This document shows positions 57,607-64,000 of a stretch of DNA of 64,000 nucleotides, one piece after another; within the stretch, counting starts at the first letter, position 1, and each line of letters starts with the position of its first letter. Below the pieces are notes generated by a model, which worked only from the letters and a program-made list of their open reading frames with translations, searched no databases and was not told the origin of the DNA. The position numbers and the translations under genes are program-made. The stretch is from Bryoerythrophyllum caledonicum (lineage: Eukaryota > Streptophyta > Bryopsida > Pottiales > Pottiaceae), in the NCBI GenBank assembly GCA_963971425.1, contig OZ020517.1:10170501-10234500 (forward strand). The letters are read 5' to 3'.

Positions 57607-60600
57607 ATGGCGACGGTGATAAAACCAAGAGAGACACGAACCACCCCACTTTTCTTCGACCCACTTGAGGCAGACGGCTCGAATTACCTTAATTGGTACG
57701 TCGATATGAAGACCTACTTGAGCGCGGAGGAGCTGATCGTCACGTTGGAGGGAGAGCCCGAGGCGGAGATACCAGCCACCTACAAGTGGCAGACGCTTCT
57801 CATCATCCGGCGACACATCGATGCGTCCCTGCGTCAACAATACATACAGGTTGAAGATCCGGCGGTACTCTGGTCAGCATTGGAAGCGTGCTTCAAGCAT
57901 GAGGAAACGATTTTCCTCCCCCAAGCCCGCAGCGACTGGCTCAGTCTGCGCGTACTGGATTTTCCGAATTTCATCGCGTTCAACTCCGAACTACACCGCA
58001 TCGTCGCGCAGCTTCGCCTCTGCGGCGACACGGTTACTGACGTCGACTTAATCGATAAGACCCTCTCAACTTTTCCCCCCGCATGTGCTATTCTAGCTCA
58101 GCAGTACCGTAACATGCGATTTACACAACATTCGGAGCTTATGTCATATTTGCTTTTAGCTGAAAAGCAGCAGCAGATGCTCCTTAAAAACGCCGAGGCG
58201 CGACCTGCGAAGGAGGTTCACACAAGCGAAGTAAAGGAGAGCCGCAAGCAGCCCAACTCGTCGACGCCGTCGAAGTCGACAAACCCCAGGCGAGAAACCC
58301 ACAGCGCGGAGGCTCCCGGGCGACGATCCCGAGGCGATTGGCGCCCCCCACGTCGTGATCAACAGCAATCAGACAAGAACCCGAGGTACACACATCGACC
58401 CGATAAGTCGACAAGTACATCAGGGAGTGGATCGCGAGGGTCATGTCACAAGTGTGGTCGTCCAGGGCACTTTCTTAAGGATTGTCGAGCGTCACAATAT
58501 ATCGTCGACATGTATAGAGAGTTAAAGTCCTTAAGGGAAGGAAAGAGAGAAACCCATACTCTCGATGCCCCCTCCCTTACGCTAAACGATGTCGACCCAG
58601 AAAACTATATGGTACAGTTTGGGTCACAACCTAGCAAAGCGAGAGTTGCTTTGTTAGACAGTGCGTCCACTCACACCATTCTCCAAGACCCGGCGTTCTT
58701 TGAGTTCAGAACTAGGAACGAGCCGTGGCAAACTTGTGATATAATCACCATCGCAGGCAAGCGGACCTTTAAATTCCGCGAGGGCCGGGCAAACATAGTC
58801 TTGCCCGGGGGAGCCCCCCTCACCTGCAAGAGGGCAATGTATGTCCCGGATGCCCCCCGGAGTCTGATCAGCTACCGGGATTTACGGGCCAATCAAATCC
58901 ACGTTTCTACCGCGGTAGGAATTGATGATGAGGTCCTCGAGCTACGGCAAGGCGAGAGACTCCTTGCCACCGCACACGCGGGAGCCACCGGCCTGTACGA
59001 GCTGCCCCTTGTTGGCGCTGTACCTAGCCCCGCTCGTAAGAGTGAGGAAGAGGATGGCGGACGTAGATCCCCATGCCTACCCCTGAAAGGGGTGCCGATG
59101 TCCTTTTTGACAACCAGCACGAAGGCTGATGTTTGGCATCGCCGGCTGGGGCACCCTGGAACGACCATGATGAGAAAAATGGTCCCGACCTTAGTCGGTC
59201 ACGACCTCTGCACACGGGACGCGGAGCGCGTAGAGGAGTGCGCGGCGTGTATACAAGGCAAGCTCATCCGCCAGCCGTCGCGATGGACGCTCCCGACAGA
59301 AATGCCCGCCCCGCTGCATCGGCTCCACGGTGACATATGTGGGCCGATCAACCCAAAATCAGGTCAGTTCCAGTACTTCTTTGTCTTGGTCGACGCATCG
59401 GGTAGACATGCTGAGGTTTCCCTGCTCACAACCCGTAACATGGTTTTTTCTAAAACCCTAGCTATGATTATCCGGTTTAGAACCCATTTTCCCGATAATC
59501 AGATTTGTTTTCTTAGGATGGACAACGCCTTAGAGTTCAAATCACAAGCTTTTGAGGATTTTTGCACCGCAACTGGTATATCACTCACATATTCAGCCCC
59601 TTACGAGCACTCACAAAACGGACTAGCAGAAGCCTATATCAAAAAGATCCAACTGATCGTTAGGCCCCTCCTAATACACGCTAGCTTAGCACCTGAGTTT
59701 TGGGGTCACGTCGTCTTACACGCGGCCGTCCTGCTGCGCCTAAGACCCACACTATTACTCACACAGTCACCCCTCGAGATGGCGTTCGGTCGGACACCGA
59801 ACGTAGCCCACCTCCGCACCTTTGGCTGCGAAGTGTGGATCCCAGCCCCCGAACCCCAACAGAAAACCATCACCCCTCATAGAAATCGAGGGATTTACCT
59901 TGGTTATGATTCCCCCAGTGTTATTAGATATAAACTGATCAATAGAGATGATATTCACAAAGCTCGGTTCCAGAATTGTAAGTTCATAGAAACTAGATTC
60001 CCGAGTGCCCAAACCAAAACCAAACATAGCAATCTAAACTTTAGATCACCAGAAACCTTGACCCTGAATCCAGATCCTCGTACGGCGTTAACCGACTCAG
60101 AAGTTAGAAAGATTTTAAATCTCCAGAACCTCGCCGAGAAGATCCCAGATGGCTTCTACTCCGGTCCCCGGATAGTTCGTAGCCCGGTCCCCGGATCAGG
60201 AAATCCCGCATCAGAACCCGTTAAGAAACGGAAACTAAACCATACACCCCGTTCCCGGGCACCCACAGTATTAAACACCGAACTAGAACAGCCCTGGGAC
60301 GACGTAGAAATGTTTTTGTCAAGTCTTGCGACCCTGGACTCAGATCCCCTTACATTAAAACAGGCCCAAAAGAGTGACGAATGGCCCCAGTGGGAAAAAG
60401 CCATAGAAGCAGAATATAGTTCCCTTAGAAAACGAGGAGTTTTCGGACCACTAGTGACCAATCTGCTAGATAAACCAATTGGACACAAGCTAATATTTAC
60501 ACGCAAACGAAACGACCTAGGGGAAGTCATCAGATTTAAAGTAAGATTAGTCGCCCAGGGTTTCACCCAATAACCCGGCATAGACTTCGAACAAACTTAC

Positions 60601-61953
60601 TCCCCCGATATGGATAGTACATCCTTCCGCTACCTTCTAAGCTTAGCCGTCCAGCTTTCCTTAGAAACCCGCTTGCTCGACGTGGTGACAGCATACTTAT
60701 ACGGCGACCTAGACGCCGAAATCCATATCCAGCCCCCTCCCGGATTTCTCCCCGATCAGACCAAGCCTATCCCTGGAAAATATTCTGGTCTCAAGATCAG
60801 AAAGGCACTTTATGGCTTGAAACAAGCCGGCCGAGCTTGGTATCACCATCTCAAAACCTACCTACTGTCGCAGGGATTTACAAATGACCCCGCACTTCCG
60901 TGCATATTTGTCCTCAGAGACACGACGGGTTTTGTAATTCTTGCAGTTTATGTGGATGATTTAAATTCAATAGGCACCGTAGCGCTTAGCGCACGAGTTG
61001 AAAAGTTACTCACAGACAAATTTGAGATGAAAGTGCTAGGCCGTACTTCATTTTGTCTTGGCCTGCAAATTCAACACTATCCAGATGGAAGCATCCTTCT
61101 ACATCAGCAGACCTACGTGAAGAAGCTTTTGCTGCTCTTCAACATGGCCGACGCCAACGCGCTGTCCGCCCCAATGATCGGGAAAAGTCGCACCGACGAG
61201 GACCCTTATCGGCCAGCAGAAGAGAAGGAAGAGGAAGTGGATCGGCCCAAGTATTTAGCAGTTGTTGGAGCGCTACTCTATTTGGCGACCAACACCAGAC
61301 CCGATATCTCCTTCGCCGTCAGCGTGCTTGCTCGCCACAATCAAAAGCCAACCGATAGACACTGGCGAGGAGTTAAGCATCTCCTACGGTATCTGCGAGG
61401 GACGACAGACCTCGGCCTCCACTTCCACAAAACCAAGTCCAGCGCCATCACCGGCTATGCCGACGCCGGATTCAAGACGGATCCAGCCACGGGCAAATCT
61501 CAGACAGGCTACATATTCATCAAGAACGGAGCGCCGATATCCTGGCGATCAACCAAACAGACGATCACGGCCACATCAACCAACCACGCGGAGTTAGTCG
61601 CATTTCACGAAGCATCCCGCGAAGCGGTTTGGATCCGCACAATGCACTACACCATCTTCAAGATGAGCGGTATTTCACACCAGGAGGAGCCGATCACTTT
61701 ATTTGAAGACAATGCAGCTTGTATTGAACAGGTTTCTTCTGGATTTATTAAGGCCGACCGTGTCAAGCATATCAGCCCTCATCTATTCAGTTACACACAA
61801 GATCTAATCGAAACACGGCAAATTCAAGCAAAGAAGATTGCTTCAGCAGAAAATATTGCGGACGTACTTACGAAGGCTCTACCCGCACATCAACACCGCA
61901 AGCTGATCAAAGCAGCTGGCATGCGGACCCTCACGGAGTTAGCAAGCGAATAA
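57607..61953 (+). pseudogene. Copia gag-pol polyprotein with one in-frame TAA
   Basis: One frame of 1449 codons runs from ATG 57607 to TAA 61951-61953, interrupted only by TAA 60571-60573 at the start of the RT. In order it has a gag domain; a zinc knuckle CHKCGRPGHFLKDC (from residue 280); protease LLDSAS (Asp351); the pre-integrase motif WHRRLGHPG; integrase with D576, D639 and E675 (DD35E spacing); RT with YVDD at 60949-60960; and RNase H (YADAGF, SWRSTKQ, SSTNHAE-type ATSTNHAEL). The stop separates gag-integrase from RT-RNase H, so without readthrough this copy cannot reverse transcribe. Everything else looks intact. Confidence 0.92.
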
Positions 61954-62021
61954 AGATTTTACTCTTTTTCTGCATTTTTACCGCAGTTTTTTAACGAGAA
62001 AATCATTTATTCGAGGAGGAG

Positions 62022-62302
62022 TGTTGAGATAGCCTAAAATAGCCTAGCTACTCTTACTTAAACTCCCGGGTCCACTGTAGTTAGGCGGTATTTATGAGAC
62101 TTACCTACCTAATTAGGGTAGGTAAGTAAACTTACCTACCTAATTATGGCAGTCTTGATTACATCGCCCACTACTGAATTAGGTGGCTGATTGGCTATTA
62201 ATGCCACCTAACCACCTCTTAAGTATATAAGAGCTGACCTCACCCGGTCAGAGCTCTCTTTGATGTGGACATGGTGGTGTTGTATATTGTCCTCTCCTAA
62301 CA
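62022..62302 (+). repeat. Copia 3' LTR
   Basis: 281 bp, apparently identical to 57135-57415, preceded by the purine-rich tract ATTCGAGGAGGAG and followed by the AGGCC duplication. Confidence 0.95.
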
Positions 62303-62307
62303 AGGCC

Positions 62308-62857
62308 CTCAACGCCATGTCCCATAACACACCTCTACTTGTTAAAGATCCTCTACTTGCTTTGCTACATCTCTTGCAACACCTACCTTTCCTCTTATCA
62401 TATTATTTAGAGTGGATCTCTCCATTTCATTTGTCATTTTGGATGGACTACCTCCAATTGATAGTTTTGCATGTAGAAAATGCTTTTCTCATGACCTTTG
62501 TACAGCGGAAGGACAATCAAAATGGCGTTTTTGCAATTTGAAATTTCAATTCTTCCAACTTTGATTCCCTTTTGAGGGCTAAAAAATTGTTAATTTACCA
62601 TGAAGATTTTAGTACAAGATCAATTTTATGTTGATAACATGTGTGTCAAATTTCAAGGCCAAAAGATATTTGAAATTTACCAACATGTCTAATTGTGAGC
62701 CATTCGCCACTGCCAACTTTGACACCCTCCCTAGGGTTGAATGATTGTTAATTTTCTATGAAATTCTCGGCACTAGATCATCTTTACGTGGATATCACGT
62801 GTGCCAAATTTCAAGGCCAAAAGACGAAATTGGTGGTAACGGGCATAGTAACCTCAA
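62308..62857. repeat. Two modules of the 5263-7273 element repeat
   Basis: From about 62540 to 62830 two copies of the roughly 165-bp module occur (GAGGGCTAAAAAATTGTTAA, CATGTGTGTCAAATTTCAAG, TGCCAACTTTGACACCCTCC). The preceding 230 bp show nothing recognisable. Confidence 0.55.
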
Positions 62858-63148
62858 CCCTTCAACACCTAAGTGGACCATGAGGCATTGGGAGAATCTA
62901 CAAAGATAATAGATTATGCTAAACATCATCTATAGAGCAGTACATTTCATTGTGACCCCACTTCACGAAAATCATTGTAGTTTGTCAATGCTTGCATCAA
63001 TTGGGGATTAAAGAGATGCAATAAAAAAAATCTTTTGCAGCTTCAAATTTGTTCTCATTACCACGATGACAATAGGAAATCATGGTGAAAATTACAACAC
63101 CAAAAGCACAGAAATTGACCCTGCCAGGACCACATAGGCATTAAAGGA
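62858..63148. mobile_element. Family E TTAA-type MITE (copy 3)
   Basis: Ends CCCTTCAACACC and GGCATTAAAGG, flanked by TCAA (62854-62857, a TTAA variant) and TTAA (63149-63152). Interior blocks shared with copies 1 and 2 include TGACCCCACTTCACGAAAAT and CATTGTAG. Confidence 0.6.
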
Positions 63149-63764
63149 TTAAACCATTGTTCAATGCAAATTTACCCTGGTACTTTGTTGCATTCAAGCT
63201 ACAGGCTCCATGTGTGTTCTATGTATCTTATCAAATCACTTGTTCACAAAGATTCACCCTTCACCATTTTTGCGAGAAGAAAGAAAGGGGAAAAAAAACA
63301 AAACAGAAACACAAACAAACAAGCATTCCAAAAAAGATCCGCATAAAGGTAGCATCCTTTCCTTTAAAACCATGTCCCATGATCATTGCATCAAATTTTT
63401 AAATAGTGTGTCTTAACTTTTCATTTATCCAAGGCTCAAGCATGCTATTTTTTCATATATCCAAGGCTCAAGCATGCTATTTTTTCATTTATCCAAGGCT
63501 CAAGCATGCTATTACAATAGTTTTCTTTAGTATTTGTGAATGTTGTAGGACTTGTGCATATGCTTGTAGTAAAAGATTTCCTTCGAGTGGCATTATGTAA
63601 ATTTTTAGTAAATAGAAAGTAAATACACACTATTTACAAAACTTGGAGTAGCTATGGATTCAAAGTGTTGAGGTACTTCTCTTGTGTTGGCGAGTAAATC
63701 CTTTCCTACCTACTTTGTAAACACTCCTTCCATATGCACACTTGCAATATTATTATGGCTCTCT
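63149..63764. repeat. Stretch with a 33-bp tandem repeat
   Basis: Three units of TTATCCAAGGCTCAAGCATG followed by CTATTTTTTCA lie at 63421-63512. Elsewhere no gene is recognised. Confidence 0.65.
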
Positions 63765-64000
63765 AATCCTAAAGTAAGGTAACCCCTTGGTGACCAATCA
63801 AAATCCATAACCGACATCAATGAAATTGGGGTATGTCCAACCCACTTTCATCCCATTACCAACCATTCATCCATTCAAATGGACGTTTGCTATCAGTCAA
63901 AATCCCTTATTTAATCCTCTAAGGATGATGGTTGATTCTGGTTGTTGACAAAATCTACAAGTGTCCTAGATTTGGTCAGAAAAATCTACAACCCTTGTAG
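63765..64000. mobile_element. MITE family G (copy 3, partial, inverse)
   Basis: Inverse similarity to 9265-9645 and 32265-32615: AAAGTAAGGTAACCCC, ATTGGGGTATGTCCAACC and CATCCCATTACCA. The copy runs towards the window end. Confidence 0.45.

Larger units (their letters stand above)
57130..62307 (+). mobile_element. Young full-length Ty1/copia retrotransposon with TSD
   Basis: Element 57135-62302 is 5168 bp and flanked by AGGCC on both sides (57130-57134 and 62303-62307). Both LTRs are 281 bp and I found no difference between them by eye. After the 5' LTR comes a primer-binding-type sequence (CGTTATCAGCAC), as seen in plant copia elements, and before the 3' LTR a purine tract GAGGAGGAG. The polyprotein follows copia order (gag, protease, integrase, RT, RNase H). 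Identical LTRs indicate very recent insertion. Confidence 0.95.

Overview
This is nuclear DNA of a green-lineage (streptophyte) eukaryote. Several things point there. The ADP/ATP carrier has the plant-type long N-terminal extension. There is an RSS3-like bHLH-MYC_N protein, a family known from land plants. The single-copy genes have small GT-AG introns, there is an interstitial TTTAGGG tract, and there are plant-style Ty1/copia, Ty3/gypsy and MITE insertions. I cannot name the species. Host exons are GC-rich and are islands in AT-rich, repeat-dense DNA.

Genes, left to right: a mitochondrial ADP/ATP carrier (2488-3729, +); a broken ABCB-type transporter 3' end (10665-11620, -); a complete six-exon NC2-alpha/DRAP1 transcriptional corepressor (11916-14544, -); the 18S rRNA dimethyladenosine transferase DIM1 in five exons (20724-22597, -), divergent from a V-ATPase assembly factor VMA21 (23652-23945, +), which is followed closely by a SOSS-B/hSSB-type single-strand DNA-binding protein (24049-25098, +); and an RSS3-like MYC_N-domain regulator in five exons (42180-45174, +). 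These are unrelated housekeeping and regulatory genes and form no operon. Splice sites were assigned by eye from GT-AG signals, phase and family similarity; all joins keep frame.

The rest is mostly mobile DNA. Several short non-autonomous families share TTAA target duplications and termini beginning CCC(C/T)TAAA, the arrangement of piggyBac-type elements. At 33.4-38.1 kb they form layered insertions: a 2.9-kb TCCGGA-rich element lies inside one 228-bp copy, and next to it a PIF/Harbinger-like MITE sits inside a 0.93-kb TTAA element, itself inside another 217-bp TTAA element. Other families include mariner-type MITEs with TA duplications, a GC-rich MITE with 11-12-bp duplications, and foldback and minisatellite arrays. 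A Tc1-like transposase relic lies at 47.05-47.88 kb. A decayed Ty3/gypsy element (48.2-55.6 kb, -) carries a PHD finger after its integrase. A very young Ty1/copia element (57135-62302, +) has LTRs that look identical, a 5-bp target duplication, and one in-frame stop in an otherwise open polyprotein.

The best leads are the TTAA-flanked element superfamily with its empty sites, the PHD-bearing gypsy element, the repeat units placed in opposite orientation in the two DIM1 introns around exon 4, and a pair of homologous short ORFs near 0.7 and 40.5 kb.
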